Of a DNA stretch of 64,000 nucleotides, positions 9,088 through 20,057 are shown piece after piece; positions within the stretch are counted from its first letter, which is position 1; every line of letters begins with the position of its first letter. The stretch comes from Streptomyces sp. Tue 6430 (lineage in GTDB: Bacteria; Actinomycetota; Actinomycetes; Streptomycetales; Streptomycetaceae). Where the stretch lies: contig JAKGSH010000010.1 of NCBI GenBank assembly GCA_021568835.1, forward strand, positions 868,001 through 932,000. The letters are read 5' to 3'. The position numbers and the translations under genes are program-made. The notes under the pieces were generated by a model. That model worked only from the letters and a program-made list of their open reading frames with translations. It made no database searches and was not told the DNA's origin.

Positions 9088-10689
9088 GCGGGGGTCTCCT
9101 CGTCGCCGGCACCACCTCGGACGCCGGCAAGAGCGTCGTCACGGCCGGGATCTGCCGGTGGCTGGTGCGGCAGGGGGTCAAGGTGGCGCCCTTCAAGGCG
9201 CAGAACATGTCCCTCAACTCGTTCGTGACCCGTGAGGGCGCCGAGATCGGGCGCGCGCAGGCCATGCAGGCGCAGGCCTGCCGCATCGAGCCGACGGCGC
9301 TGATGAACCCGGTGCTGCTCAAGCCGGGCGGCGAGCGGAGCAGCCAGGTCGTGCTGCTCGGCAGGCCGGTCGGCGAGATGAGCGCGCGCGGCTTCTTCGG
9401 CGAGACCGGAGGGGCCGGAAGGAGCGGAGGGGCCGGAGGGAGCGGAGGGGCGTCCCCCGGGAGCAGGCTGCGCGGCGGACGGCAGGAGGAACTCCTCGGG
9501 ACCGTTCTCGACTGTCTCGCCGAGTTGCGGGGCACGTATGACGCGGTGATCTGTGAGGGGGCGGGCAGTCCCGCCGAGATCAACCTGCGGCGGACCGACA
9601 TCGTGAACATGGGGATCGCCCGCAACGCGCGGCTCCCCGTGCTCGTCGTCGGCGACATCGACCGCGGCGGCGTCTTCGCCTCCTTCTTCGGGACCGTCGC
9701 GCTGCTCTCGCCGCAGGACCAGGAACTGGTCGCCGGGTTCCTCGTCAACAAGTTCCGCGGTGACGTCTCGCTGCTGGAGCCGGGCCTGGACATGCTGCAC
9801 GGGCTGACCGGGCGGCGGACCTACGGAGTGCTGCCGTTCCGGCACGGGCTCGGCATCGACGAGGAGGACGGGATGGCGGTCTCCCTGCGGGGCGCCGTCC
9901 GGGAGTCGGACGTCTCCGCGCCCGTCGGCGAGGACGTGCTGCGGGTCGCCGTCTGCGCGGTCCCCTCATGTCCAACTTCACCGACGTGGACGCGCTGGCC
10001 GCCGAACCGGGCGTCGTCGTGCGGTTCGTGGACCGGCCGGAGGAACTGGCCGACGCCGACCTCGTGGTGATCCCGGGAACCCGGGGACGGTCCGGGCGCT
10101 GCGGTGGCTGCGGGAGCGCGGACTGGCGGACGCGATCCTGCGCAGGGTCGCCGAGCAGCGGCCCGTGCTGGGCGTCTGCGGCGGCTTCCAGATCCTCGGC
10201 GAGCACATCGAGGACGAGGTCGAGTCGCGCGCCGGCGAGGTCGCGGGGCTCGGCGTCCTTCCCGTCCGGGTGCGGTTCGCCCGCGAGAAGACCCTCACCC
10301 GGCCCGTCGGCCAGGCCCTCGGCGAGCGGGTCGAGGGGTACGAGATCCATCACGGGGTCGCCGACGTCGGCGGAGGCCAGACGTTCATCCGTGATGACGA
10401 AGGGCACAGCCTGGACGGCTGCCGGGTCGGCCAGACCTGGGGCACCCACTGGCACGGCTCACTGGAGTCGGACGGTTTCCGCCGGGCGTTCCTGCGGGAG
10501 GTGGCGGCCGCCGCGGGCCGCCGTTTCGTGCCGGCCGCCGACACCTCCTTCGCCGCGCTGCGCGAGCAGCAGCTCGACCGGCTCGGCGACCTGATCGAAC
10601 AGCACGCGGACACGGACGCGCTGTGGCGGCTCATCGAGTCGGGCGCGCCGCAAGGACTGCCTTTCATTCCACCGGGAGCGCCCGCATGA
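9084..10689 (+). CDS. cobQ: Cobyric acid synthase CobQ, two frameshifts (near 9963 and 10085)
   Basis: Glutamine-dependent amidotransferase that amidates positions b, d, e and g of adenosylcobyrinate a,c-diamide. The N-terminal ATP-binding domain shows [19 protein letters not shown] and [10 protein letters not shown]. The C-terminal class I glutaminase domain shows the nucleophile Cys in [11 protein letters not shown] and the His in [10 protein letters not shown]. The frame is broken twice: one added base near 9963 restores [10 protein letters not shown], and one near 10085 restores [17 protein letters not shown]. This gives 535 residues. A glycine-rich 18-base repeat (9408-9452) expands the loop after SARGFFGE, an insertion unusual for CobQ. 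The stop overlaps the cobN ATG by 4 bases. Confidence 0.92.
9408..9452 (+). repeat. 18-bp tandem repeat inside cobQ
   Basis: Two near-identical 18-base units (GGAGGGGCCGGA then AGGAGC or GGGAGC) at 9408-9425 and 9426-9443, plus a half unit, encode a [20 protein letters not shown] stretch. It lies in frame inside the CobQ ATPase domain. Length changes are multiples of six codons and should leave the frame intact. Confidence 0.85.
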
Positions 10690-13600
10690 GCACAGTGTTG
10701 TTGTTGTCGACCGCCGACACCGATCTGCTGGCGGCCCGGGCCGCCGGCGGTGCCTCGTACCGGATCGGCAATCCGACCCGCGTGGACGTCGCGGAGGACC
10801 TGCCGGGCCTGATCGAGGGCTCGGACGTCGCCGTCGTACGGCTGCTCGGCGGGAAGCGGGCCTGGGAGGACGGGCTCGCCGCGCTGAAGGCGTCCGGCAT
10901 CCCCACCGTCCTGCTGGGCGGGGAGGCCGTGCCGGACGCGGAGCTGATGGCCGAGTCGTCCGTACCGGCCGGCGTGGTGGCGGAGGCGCTCAGGTACCTC
11001 GTCGAGGGCGGGCCCGCCAACCTCACCGAGCTGGCGCGGTTCCTCTCCGACACCGTCCTGCTGACGGGCGAGGGCTTCGAGGAGCCGCGGCCGATGCCCG
11101 CGCACGGCGTCCACGGCGACCGGGCGCTCCGGGAGGGCCGGCCGACCGTCGGCGTGCTCTTCTACCGGGCGCACGAACTGAGCGGCAACACCGCCTTCGT
11201 GGACACGCTGTGCGACGCGATCGAGGCGAGGGGCGCCAACGCCCTCGCGGTGTACTGCGGTTCGCTGCGCGACGCCGACCCCGGTCTGTACGAGATCCTC
11301 GGCACGGCGGACACCCTGGTCGCCACCGTGCTGGCCGCGGGCGGCACCCACGCCTCGCAGGCGTCGGCCGGCGGCGACGAGGAGGCCTGGGACATCGGGG
11401 CGCTCGCCGACCTCGACGTACCGGTGCTGCAGGGGCTGTGCCTCACCTCCTCGAGGGCCGCCTGGGACGCCTCCGACGCCGCCCTCTCCCCCATGGACGC
11501 GGCGATGCAGGTCGCGATCCCCGAGTTCGACGGGCGGCTGATCACCGTCCCCTTCTCCTTCAAGGAGCAGGGCCCGGACGACGTCCCGGTGTACGTCGCC
11601 GACCCCGAGCGGGCCGCGCGCGTCGCCGGGATCGCCGTACGGCACGCGCGGCTCAGGCACAAGGCGAACGCCGACAAGAAGCTCGCGCTCGTCTTCACCG
11701 CCTACCCCACCAAGCACTCGCGGGTCGGCAACGCGGTCGGCCTCGACACGCCCGCCTCCGCCGTCCGGGTCCTCGACGCCCTCAAGGCGGCCGGGTACTC
11801 GCTCACCGAATACCCCGACAACGGCGACGAGTTGATCCACCGGCTGATCGAGGCCGGTGGCCACGACGTCGAGTGGCTGACCGAGGAGCAGCTCGCCACC
11901 GCGCCCGCACGGGTACCGCTGGCCGACTACCGGGCCTGGTTCGACCGGCTCGACCCGGACCTCAGACAGGGCATGCTCGACGCGTGGGGCGAGCCGCCGG
12001 GCAGCCTGTACGTCGACGGCGACGACATCGTGCTGGCGTCCCTGCGGTTCGGGAACGTCGTCGTGATGATCCAGCCGCCGCGCGGCTTCGGCGAGAACCC
12101 GATCGCGATCTACCACGACCCCGACATGCCGCCGTCGCACCACTACATGGCGGCGTACCGGTGGCTGGAGGCGCCGGCGTCGGAGGGCGGTTTCGGCGCC
12201 GACGCGATCGTCCACATGGGCAAGCACGGCACGATGGAGTGGCTGCCGGGCAAGGGGCTGGGCCTGAGCGGGGGCTGCGCCCCCGACGCCGTACTCGGTG
12301 AACTCCCGCTGGTCTACCCGTTCATCGTCAACGACCCCGGCGAGGGCACGCAGGCCAAGCGGCGCGGGCACGCCACCGTCGTCGACCACCTGGTGCCGCC
12401 GATGGCGCGCGCCGACACCTACGGTGACCTGGCCAAGCTGGAGCAGCTCCTCGACGAGTACGCGCTCGTCTCCGACCTGGACCCGGCGAAGGCGCCGGCC
12501 GTGCGGGCGCAGATCTGGACGCTGGTGAAGGCCGCCGAGCTGCACCACGACCTGCACGTCGACGACCAGCCGGACGACGAGGCGTTCGACGAGTTCGTCA
12601 TGCACATCGACGGCTACCTGTGCGAGATCAAGGACGTGCAGATCCGCGACGGCCTGCACGTCCTGGGCGGCGGGCCGGTGGACGAGGCGCGCGTGAACCT
12701 GGTGCTGGCCGTGCTGCGGGCCTCGCAGGTGTGGGGCGGGCGGGCGAACGCGCTGCCGGGTCTGCGGGCCTGTCTGGCGGAACACTTCGGGCTGGCCGAG
12801 AAGGAGCTGCTCGCCGAGCCGGGGGCACCGGTCAAGGTGCCCGTGGAGCTGACCGGCCTGGTGCCGGGGCCGTCGCGCAGCGCCGCCGACGCGATCGACC
12901 TGCTGGAGCAGCTGTGCCGGCGGATCGCGGAGGGCATGGAGGCGCGGGGCTGGGCGGCCGGTGAGAGCCGCGCGCTCGTCCGGGAGGTGCTGGGCACCGA
13001 ACTCCCGGACGCCGTCGCGGTGGTGGAGTTCGCCTGCACGGAGGTCGTGCCCCGGCTGGAGCGGACGACCGACGAGATCGGGCACATCCTCAAGGCCCTG
13101 AACGGCGGTTACGTCCCGGCCGGTCCGTCCGGCTCGCCCACGCGCGGGCTGGTCAACGTCCTGCCGACGGGCCGCAACTTCTACTCGGTCGACCCCAAGG
13201 CCATCCCGTCCCGCCTGAGTTGGGAGGTCGGCCAGTCCCTCGCCGACTCCCTCGTGCAGCGGTACCTCCAGGACACCGGCGCGTACCCGAAGTCGGTCGG
13301 CCTGACGGTGTGGGGCACCTCGGCCATGCGCACCCAGGGCGACGACATCGCCGAGATCCTCGCGCTGCTGGGCTGCCGGCCGGTGTGGGACGACGCCTCG
13401 CGCCGGGTGACCGGCTTCGAGATCGTGCCGGCGGCGGAACTGGGCCGGCCCCGCATCGACGTCACGGTCCGCATCTCCGGGTTCTTCCGCGACGCGTTCC
13501 CGCACGTCGTCGGGCTGATCGACGACGCGGTGCGGGCGGTGGCCGAGCTGGACGAACCGGCCGACGTGAACTACGTGAAGGCGCACGCCGACGAGGACAC

Positions 13601-14357
13601 CGCCGAGCACGGCGACCGGCGCCGGGCGACGGCCCGCGTCTTCGGCTCCAAGCCGGGCGCGTACGGCGCCGGGCTGCTGCCGCTGATCGACGCCCGCAAC
13701 TGGCGCTCGGACGCCGACCTCGCCGAGGTGTACGCGGTGTGGGGCGGCTACGCCTACGGGCGCGGGCTCGACGGGCGGGCGGCGCGCGGGGACATGGAGA
13801 CGGCGTTCCGGCGGATCGCGGTGGCGGCGAAGAACGTGGACACACGTGAACATGACATCGCGGATGCGGACGACTACTTCCAGTACCACGGCGGCATGGT
13901 CGCCATGGTGCGCCATCTGACGGGCGCCTCCCCCGAGGCGTACGTCGGCGACTCGGCCACCCCCGACCAGGTGAAGACCCGGACGCTGGGCGAGGAGACC
14001 CACCGGGTGTTCCGCGCCCGGGTGGTCAACCCGCGCTGGATGGCCGCGATGCGGCGCCACGGCTACAAGGGTGCCTTCGAGATGGCGGCGACCGTCGACT
14101 ACCTCTTCGGCTACGACGCCACGGCGGGCGTGGTCGACGACTGGATGTACGAGAAGCTCAGCGCCGAGTACGTCTTCGATCCGGAGAACCAGGACTTCAT
14201 GAGGAAGTCCAATCCCTGGGCGCTGCGCGGCATCACCGAGCGGCTGCTGGAGGCGGCGGACCGCGGGCTGTGGGCGGAGCCGGACGCGGACACGATCGAG
14301 CGGCTCCGGGCGACCTACCTGGAGCTGGAAGGCGACTTGGAGGGCGACGACCAGTGA
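10686..14357 (+). CDS. cobN: Cobaltochelatase subunit CobN
   Basis: Large catalytic subunit of the ATP-dependent cobalt chelatase, which inserts Co2+ into hydrogenobyrinate a,c-diamide in the late-insertion route. The product is 1223 residues, in the usual CobN/BchH size range, in one intact frame. The CobN/Mg-chelatase block [19 protein letters not shown] is at about residue 510, and [19 protein letters not shown] and [23 protein letters not shown] lie in the C-terminal third. It is followed by a GTGA overlap with a ChlI/ChlD-like chelatase, which probably supplies the AAA+ motor in place of CobS/CobT. Confidence 0.96.
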   Translation: MSTVLLLSTADTDLLAARAAGGASYRIGNPTRVDVAEDLPGLIEGSDVAVVRLLGGKRAWEDGLAALKASGIPTVLLGGEAVPDAELMAESSVPAGVVAEALRYLVEGGPANLTELARFLSDTVLLTGEGFEEPRPMPAHGVHGDRALREGRPTVGVLFYRAHELSGNTAFVDTLCDAIEARGANALAVYCGSLRDADPGLYEILGTADTLVATVLAAGGTHASQASAGGDEEAWDIGALADLDVPVLQGLCLTSSRAAWDASDAALSPMDAAMQVAIPEFDGRLITVPFSFKEQGPDDVPVYVADPERAARVAGIAVRHARLRHKANADKKLALVFTAYPTKHSRVGNAVGLDTPASAVRVLDALKAAGYSLTEYPDNGDELIHRLIEAGGHDVEWLTEEQLATAPARVPLADYRAWFDRLDPDLRQGMLDAWGEPPGSLYVDGDDIVLASLRFGNVVVMIQPPRGFGENPIAIYHDPDMPPSHHYMAAYRWLEAPASEGGFGADAIVHMGKHGTMEWLPGKGLGLSGGCAPDAVLGELPLVYPFIVNDPGEGTQAKRRGHATVVDHLVPPMARADTYGDLAKLEQLLDEYALVSDLDPAKAPAVRAQIWTLVKAAELHHDLHVDDQPDDEAFDEFVMHIDGYLCEIKDVQIRDGLHVLGGGPVDEARVNLVLAVLRASQVWGGRANALPGLRACLAEHFGLAEKELLAEPGAPVKVPVELTGLVPGPSRSAADAIDLLEQLCRRIAEGMEARGWAAGESRALVREVLGTELPDAVAVVEFACTEVVPRLERTTDEIGHILKALNGGYVPAGPSGSPTRGLVNVLPTGRNFYSVDPKAIPSRLSWEVGQSLADSLVQRYLQDTGAYPKSVGLTVWGTSAMRTQGDDIAEILALLGCRPVWDDASRRVTGFEIVPAAELGRPRIDVTVRISGFFRDAFPHVVGLIDDAVRAVAELDEPADVNYVKAHADEDTAEHGDRRRATARVFGSKPGAYGAGLLPLIDARNWRSDADLAEVYAVWGGYAYGRGLDGRAARGDMETAFRRIAVAAKNVDTREHDIADADDYFQYHGGMVAMVRHLTGASPEAYVGDSATPDQVKTRTLGEETHRVFRARVVNPRWMAAMRRHGYKGAFEMAATVDYLFGYDATAGVVDDWMYEKLSAEYVFDPENQDFMRKSNPWALRGITERLLEAADRGLWAEPDADTIERLRATYLELEGDLEGDDQ

Positions 14358-16362
14358 GTAATCCGTTCCCGTTCACGGCCGTCGTCGGCCAGGACGACCT
14401 GCGGCTCGCGCTGTTGCTGAACGCCGTGTCGCCGGCGGTCGGCGGGGTGCTGGTGCGCGGCGAGAAGGGGACCGCCAAGAGCACGGCCGTGCGCGCCCTC
14501 TCGGTGCTGCTGCCGGCGGTCCCCGTGGTCCCCGGCTGCCGGTTCTCCTGCGATCCCGCGGCGCCGGACCCCGCGTGCCCGGACGGGCCGCACGAGCCGG
14601 GGCCCGGGGCCGAACGCCCGGCGCGGATGGTCGAGTTGCCGGTCGGCGCCTCCGAGGACCGGCTGGTCGGCGCGCTCGACATCGAGCGGGCGCTGACAGA
14701 AGGTGTGAAGGCGTTCGAGCCAGGTCTGCTCGCCGCGTCGAACCGGGGCATCCTCTACGTCGACGAGGTCAACCTGCTCCATGACCACCTCATCGACGTT
14801 CTGCTGGATGCCGCCGCCATGGGAGCCTCCTACGTCGAGCGCGAGGGCGTCTCCGTACGGCACGCGGCGCGGTTCCTGCTCGTCGGGACCATGAACCCGG
14901 AGGAGGGCGAGCTGCGGCCGCAGCTGCTCGACCGGTTCGGGCTGACCGTGGAGGTCGCCGCCTCACGGGAGCCCGACCAGCGGGTGGAGGTCGTGCGGCG
15001 GCGGCTCGCCCACGACGACGACCCGGCCGGCTTCGCCGCGCGGTGGGCGGACGAGGAGGCGGCCGTACGGGCGCGGATCGTGGCGGCGCGCAAGCTGCTG
15101 CCGTCGGTGCGGCTGGGCGACGGGGCGCTGCGGCAGATCGCGGCGACCTGCGCGGCCTTCGAAGTCGACGGGATGCGGGCCGACATCGTGATGGCGCGTA
15201 CGGCGACGGCGCTGGCGGCGTGGGCCGGGCGGACCGAGGTGCTCGCGGAGGACGTCCGGCAGGCCGCGCTGCTCGCGCTGCCGCACCGGCGGCGCCGCAA
15301 CCCCTTCGACGCGCCCGGACTCGACGAGGACAAGCTCGACGAGACGCTGGAGGAGTTCGGCGGGTCCGACGACGAGGACCCCGATCCCGGTCCGGACGGG
15401 CCCGGCGGGGACGGCGGGGGCGGCGGGCAGCCGCCGTCGGAGGGGCCCGAGGGCGGTGACGCCGGGGCGCGGCCCGAGGCCGGGGAGAGCGGTGAGCCGC
15501 AGACCTCGGGGGCCGGTGCCGGTGAGCAGCAGCCGGCGCGTGCGGGCGAGCCCTTCCGGACCAAGGCGCTGAGCGTGCCCGGGATCGGGGAGGGCGCCGC
15601 CGGGCGGCGGTCGCGGGCGCGGACCGAGCAGGGGCGGACCACCGGGTCCCGGCGGCCCCGCGGGACGCTGACCAAGCTGCACCTGGCGGCGACCGTGCAG
15701 GCGGCGGCGCCGCACCAGCGGGCGCGCGGGCGGTCCGGGCGCGGGCTGGTCGTGCGCCGTGACGATCTGCGGCAGGCGACGCGGGAGGGCCGCGAGGGCA
15801 ATCTCGTGCTGTTCGTCGTCGACGCGTCCGGGTCCATGGCGGCCCGGCAGCGGATGAGCGCCGTCAAGGGTGCCGTGCTGTCGCTGCTGCTCGACGCATA
15901 CCAGCGACGGGACAAGGTGGGGCTGGTGACGTTCCGGGGGTCGGCCGCCGACGTGGCGCTGCCGCCGACCTCGTCCGTGGACGCGGCGGCGGCCCGGCTG
16001 GAGTCGCTGCCGACCGGGGGCGGACGCCGCTGGCGGCCGGACTGCTCCGCGCGCACGACGTGCTGCGGGTGGAGCGGCTGCGGGACTCCGCTCGGCGGCC
16101 GCTGGTGGTCGTGGTGACGGACGGGCGGGCGACCGGTGGTCCCGAGCCCGTGGCCCTCGCCGGGCGGGCGGCCCGGCTGTTCGCGGCCGACGGGGTCGCG
16201 TCCGTGGTCGTGGACTGCGAGTCGGGGCCGGTGCGGCTGGGGCTCGCCGGGCGGCTCGCGCAGGAGCTGGGCGGCAGCGCCGTCACGCTCGACGAGTTGC
16301 GGGCGGACGCGATCGTCGGGCTGGTCAGGGACGTGCAGGGGACTTCGAGGAGGGCCGCGTAA
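14354..16362 (+). CDS. ChlI/ChlD-like putative cobaltochelatase ATPase (AAA+ and VWA), one frameshift near 16020
   Basis: Motor/adaptor subunit expected to partner CobN in cobalt insertion. The AAA+ domain has Walker [10 protein letters not shown] (about residue 38), a Walker B region [10 protein letters not shown], and [19 protein letters not shown] as in ChlI/BchI. A Gly/Asp/Glu/Pro-rich acidic linker (about residues 335-420) leads to a C-terminal von Willebrand A domain with MIDAS motif DASGSM (about residue 495). This fuses ChlI- and ChlD-type parts. The frame is lost near 16020 in the run GGGGGCGG; one added base restores [21 protein letters not shown] and runs to 16362 (669 residues). 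GTG 14354 overlaps the cobN stop. The TAA overlaps the cobO ATG by one base. Confidence 0.9.
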
Positions 16363-16961
16363 TGCCGCAGGGACAGCCGAGTGTCGTACCGGACGACGGA
16401 CTGACGACCCGTCAGCGACGCAACCGGGCGCTGGTCGTCGTGCACACCGGGGTCGGCAAGGGCAAGTCGACGGCCGCGTTCGGGCTGGCGCTGCGAGCCT
16501 GGAACCAGGGGTGGCCCATCGGGGTGTTCCAGTTCGTCAAGTCGGCGAAGTGGAAGGTCGGCGAGGAGCGGGCGCTGCGGGTGCTCGGCGACTCCGGCGA
16601 GGGCGGGTCGGTCGCCTGGCACAAGATGGGCGAGGGCTGGTCCTGGGTGCAGCGGGATTCGCAGATGGACAACGAGGAGAAGGCCCGCGAGGGCTGGGAG
16701 CAGGTCAAGCGGGACCTGGCCGCCGAGACGTACCGGCTGTACGTGCTCGACGAGTTCGCGTACCCGATGCACTGGGGGTGGATCGACACCGACGAGGTGG
16801 TGTCCGTGCTGCGGGAGCGGCCGGGGAACCAGCACGTCGTGATCACCGGGCGGAACGCGCCGGGGAAGCTCGTGGACTTCGCCGACCTCGTCACCGACAT
16901 GTCCAAGGTCAAGCACCCCATGGACGTGGGGCAGAAGGGGCAGAGGGGCATCGAGTGGTGA
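16362..16961 (+). CDS. cobO: Cob(I)yrinic acid a,c-diamide adenosyltransferase CobO
   Basis: Transfers the adenosyl group of ATP to the reduced cobalt of the corrinoid. The 199-residue length is typical of the CobA/CobO/BtuR family. The P-loop GVGKGKSTAAFGLALR near residue 31 is the family signature; YVLDEFAYPMHWGW carries the Walker B-like Asp. The start is ATG 16362, overlapping the preceding stop. A GTG start for cobB overlaps its own stop, so the genes are translationally coupled. Confidence 0.95.
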   Translation: MPQGQPSVVPDDGLTTRQRRNRALVVVHTGVGKGKSTAAFGLALRAWNQGWPIGVFQFVKSAKWKVGEERALRVLGDSGEGGSVAWHKMGEGWSWVQRDSQMDNEEKAREGWEQVKRDLAAETYRLYVLDEFAYPMHWGWIDTDEVVSVLRERPGNQHVVITGRNAPGKLVDFADLVTDMSKVKHPMDVGQKGQRGIEW

Positions 16962-18462
16962 CGTCCTCCGTCCCGCGGCTGGTCGTCGCCGCGCCCTCGT
17001 CGGGCAGCGGCAAGACCACCGTCGCCACGGGGCTGATGGCCGCGTTCGCCGCGCGGGGGCTCGCCGTGTCCCCGCACAAGGTGGGACCGGACTACATCGA
17101 CCCCGGGTACCACGCGCTCGCCACCGGGCGGGTGGGGCGCAACCTCGACGCGTACCTGTGCGGGCCGGAGCTGGTGGCTCCGCTGTTCCTGCACGGGGCG
17201 CGCGGGTGCGACATCGCCGTCGTCGAGGGCGTGATGGGGCTGTACGACGGGGCCGCGGGGCAGGGCGAGCTGGCGTCCACGGCGCAGGTGGCGAAGCTGC
17301 TGCGGGCGCCGGTGGTGCTGGTCGTGGACGCGTCGTCGCAGTCGCGGTCGGTGGCGGCGCTGGTGCACGGGTTCGTGTCGTGGGACCCGGGGGTGCGGAT
17401 CGGGGGCGTGATCCTGAACAAGGTCGCCTCGGACCGGCACGAGGCGTTGCTGCGGGAGGCGCTGGAGTCGGTCGGGGTGCCGGTGCTGGCGCGCTGCGGC
17501 GGGCCGCGCCGGTGGAGACGCCGTCGCGGCACCTGGGGCTGGTGCCGGTGGCCGAACGCGGGGCGCGGGCGGTGGAGGCGGTGGCCGCCATGGCGGCGCA
17601 GGTCTCGGCCGGGTGCGACCTGGAGGCGCTGGCCGCGCTGGCGCGGGGTGCGGGGGAGCTGCCGGGCGTGGCCTGGGACGCGGTTGAGGCCGTGTCCGGG
17701 GCCGGGTACGGGGCCGGGTACGGGGCTGGGGCTGGGGCCGGATACGCAGCTGAGGCCGCGGCCTCGGACGAGGCCGGTACCGAAGCCACGGCCGAGGCCA
17801 CGGCCGAGGTCGCGGCCCGGCTCGCCCGTGGCCGTCCGGTCCGGGTGGCCGGGAGGCCGGCGCCGGTGATCGCCGTCGCCGGTGGGGCCGCGTTCACCTT
17901 CTCCTACGCCGAGCACACCGAGCTGCTCGGTGCCGCCGGGGCCGACGTCGTGACCTTCGATCCGCTGCGGGACGAGCGACTGCCGCCGGACACGGGCGGG
18001 TTGGTGGTGGGGGGCGGGTTCCCCGAGGTGTACGCCGCCGAACTGTCCGCGAACGAGGGACTCCGCAAGGAGGTCGCCGCGCTCGCGGAGGGCGGGGCTC
18101 CGGTCGCCGCCGAGTGCGCCGGGTTGCTGTACCTGTGCCGGGAGCTGGACGGGCTGCCCATGTGCGGGGTGCTGGACGCCACGGCCCGGATGACCGAGCG
18201 GCTCACCCTCGGCTACCGGGACGCCGTCGCGGTGGGCGACAGCGTGCTCGCCGGGGCGGGGACGCGGATGCGGGGGCACGAGTTCCACCGGACGGTCGTC
18301 GAGCCGGGTGCCGGGGCGTCTCCGGCGTGGGGGGTCCTCGCTCCCGTGAAGCGGGTCGAGGGTTTTGTGGAGCGCGGTGTGCACGCGAGTTACCTGCACA
18401 CGCACTGGGCGTCGTCGCCCGGTGCGGCCCGTCGGTTCGTGGAGAGGTGCCGGACGTCATGA
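16958..18462 (+). CDS. cobB: Cobyrinate a,c-diamide synthase CobB, one frameshift near 17500
   Basis: Glutamine-dependent amidation of carboxylates a and c of the corrin ring. The N-terminal ATP domain shows APSSGSGKTTVATGLMAAF and HKVGPDYIDPGYH; the C-terminal glutaminase domain shows the nucleophile region AAECAGLLYLC and the HASYLHTHW histidines. The frame breaks near 17500 in CTGCGGCGGGCC; one added base restores CGRAAPVETPSRHLGLVP, giving about 501 residues. Between the two domains is a low-complexity insert (17698-17815) of Gly-Ala-Gly-Tyr repeats followed by Ala-Glu-Ala-Thr repeats, which I do not expect in CobB. GTG 16958 is used as start; GTG 16955 is equally possible. Confidence 0.92.
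17698..17815 (+). repeat. Low-complexity repeat block inside cobB
   Basis: A 12-base unit (GGGCCGGGTACG) is repeated and then degenerates (17698-17752). After 30 bases a second 12-base unit (GCCGAGGCCACG type) is repeated at 17780-17812. The block encodes GAGYGAGYGAGAGAGY and then EATAEATAEVAA between the two CobB domains. In-frame unit size implies neutral length variation. Confidence 0.8.
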
Positions 18463-19208
18463 GCAGCAGGCTGATCGGAGTGGGGGTCGGTCCCGGGGAT
18501 CCGGAGCTGGTCACCGTGAAGGGCGTCAACGCCCTGCGGGCCGCCGACGTGGTCGTCGTCCCCGTGATGGCGGCGCCCGACGGGACGGCGGGCGCGGAGC
18601 GGGGGCGTGCCGAGGCCACCGTGCTCCACTACGTGTCCGCGGAGAAGGTCGTCCGGGTGGCGTTCGCGCTGAACGAGCGGACCGACCGGGGCCGGCGGGA
18701 GGCCGCCTGGGACGTCGCCGGGGAGCGGGTGGCGCGGTTGCTCACGCAAGTCGACACCGTCGCCTTCGCCACCATCGGCGACCCGAACGTGTACTCGACG
18801 TTCACGTATCTCGCCCACACCGTCGGGGAGCTGGTGCCGGGCACCGTCGTGGAGACCGTGCCCGGGATCACCGCCATGCAGGACCTCGCGGCGCGTTCGG
18901 GGGCCGTACTGACCGAGGGGACCGAGCCGTTGACGCTGGTGCCCGTGACGGCGGGGTCGGCCGTGCTGAAGGAGGCGCTGGCCGGACCCGGCACCGTCGT
19001 CGCCTACAAGTTCGGCCGGCAGGCCGCCGAGGTCGCGGAGGCGCTGCGCGAGACCGGGCGGCTCGAGGACGCGGTGTGGGGGTCGGCGCTCGGGCTGGCC
19101 GAGGAGTCCGTGCGGCCCGCGGCCGAGCTGGCCGGGGAGACCCTCCCCTACCTCTCGACGCTCATCGCGCCCGCCCGGCGCGACGGCGGACGGGGCGGCA
19201 AGCTGTGA
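18459..19208 (+). CDS. cobI: Precorrin-2 C20-methyltransferase CobI
   Basis: S-adenosylmethionine-dependent methylation of precorrin-2 at C20, early in corrin synthesis. The 249-residue protein has the tetrapyrrole methylase fold: GVGVGPGDPELVTVKGVNAL at the N-terminus, FATIGDPNVYSTFTYL near residue 105 and ETVPGITAMQDLAAR near residue 133. ATG 18459 overlaps the cobB stop by 4 bases. The stop is 29 bases before the stop of a convergent ZIP transporter gene, so the first cob transcription unit ends here. Confidence 0.94.
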   Translation: MSSRLIGVGVGPGDPELVTVKGVNALRAADVVVVPVMAAPDGTAGAERGRAEATVLHYVSAEKVVRVAFALNERTDRGRREAAWDVAGERVARLLTQVDTVAFATIGDPNVYSTFTYLAHTVGELVPGTVVETVPGITAMQDLAARSGAVLTEGTEPLTLVPVTAGSAVLKEALAGPGTVVAYKFGRQAAEVAEALRETGRLEDAVWGSALGLAEESVRPAAELAGETLPYLSTLIAPARRDGGRGGKL

Positions 19209-19237
19209 GGCCCCCCGGTTCAGCCGGACCTGCCGGT

Positions 19238-19962
19238 TCACTGCGCCACGCCCACCACCAGCCAGATGAAGGCCGCGCCCACGATCGTGCACAGCACCGT
19301 CGAGCGGGCGGGGTGTACGTGGTGGGCCTCGGGAGGATCTCGGCCGCCGCCAGGTAGAGCAGTCCGCCGGCGAAGAAGCCCAGGTAACCGCCGAGCAGTG
19401 GCCCGGGATGGTGACGAACGTGGTGCAGGCGGCCCCGACGACCGGTGCCGCGGCGTCCGCGACCAGCATGGCGAGGGCTCTGCGGCGGTCGTTCCCGTAC
19501 AGGCTGGTGAGGGTGTACGTGTTGAAGCCGTCCGCGAAGTCGTGGGCGACGACGGCCAGGGCGACGGCCGTGCCCATGCCTCCGCCCACCTGGAAGGCCG
19601 CGCCGATCGCGACGCCGTCCATGGCGCTGTGACCGACCATCGCCGCGGCCGCCGTGAGGCCCACCCGGGGCTGCGGCCGCCGTGTTCGCCGGCGCCGTGC
19701 GCGGCCTGCCGGTGGGCCAGCAGACGTTCCACCAGATGGGCCAGCAGGAAGCCCGCCACGAACAGCAGCAGCGCGGCGGGCACGCCGAAGACCTCCGTGC
19801 CGGCCGCCTCCAGTGCCTCCGGCAGCAGGTCCAGGCCGACCACGCCGAGCATCAGGCCCCCGCCAGGCCCAGCACCAGGTGGCGGCGGTCGGTCACGCGC
19901 TGTGCGGTCCAGCCGCCGGCCAACGTCATCAGGAACGCGCCGAGCGCGACGAACACCGCCAT
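19238..19962 (-). pseudogene. ZIP-family metal transporter, disrupted by four one-base shifts
   Basis: A ZIP-type divalent metal permease encoded antisense inside the cob cluster. Pieced together it is 242 residues from ATG 19962 (MAVFVALGAFLM). It has helices, a short His-rich loop (HRQAAHGAGEHGG) and the ZIP metal motifs HSAMDGVAIG (helix 4) and HDFADGFNTYT (helix 5), ending IVGAAFIWLVVGVAQ. The frame changes near 19859, 19666, 19402 and 19331. Each change is cured by adding one G or C, and each lies in a short run. Every residue of the restored product looks conserved, so sequencing error is likelier than decay. Its place among cobalt-using genes suggests Co2+ or Zn2+ uptake (inference). 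Confidence 0.75.
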
Positions 19963-20057
19963 GTGCCCTTCGTATCCGATCGGGCCCCGGCCACGCACCT
20001 TCGCCACCACCCGTGTCCCGTCCCGCACTCCACCCCGTCATGAGAGGACCCGAACCC

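Noticed and set aside
10350..14060. 1236-residue minus-strand frame opposite cobN
   Set aside because: Antisense shadow of cobN; Val/Gly/Arg/His-rich without motifs, while cobN carries clear family blocks.
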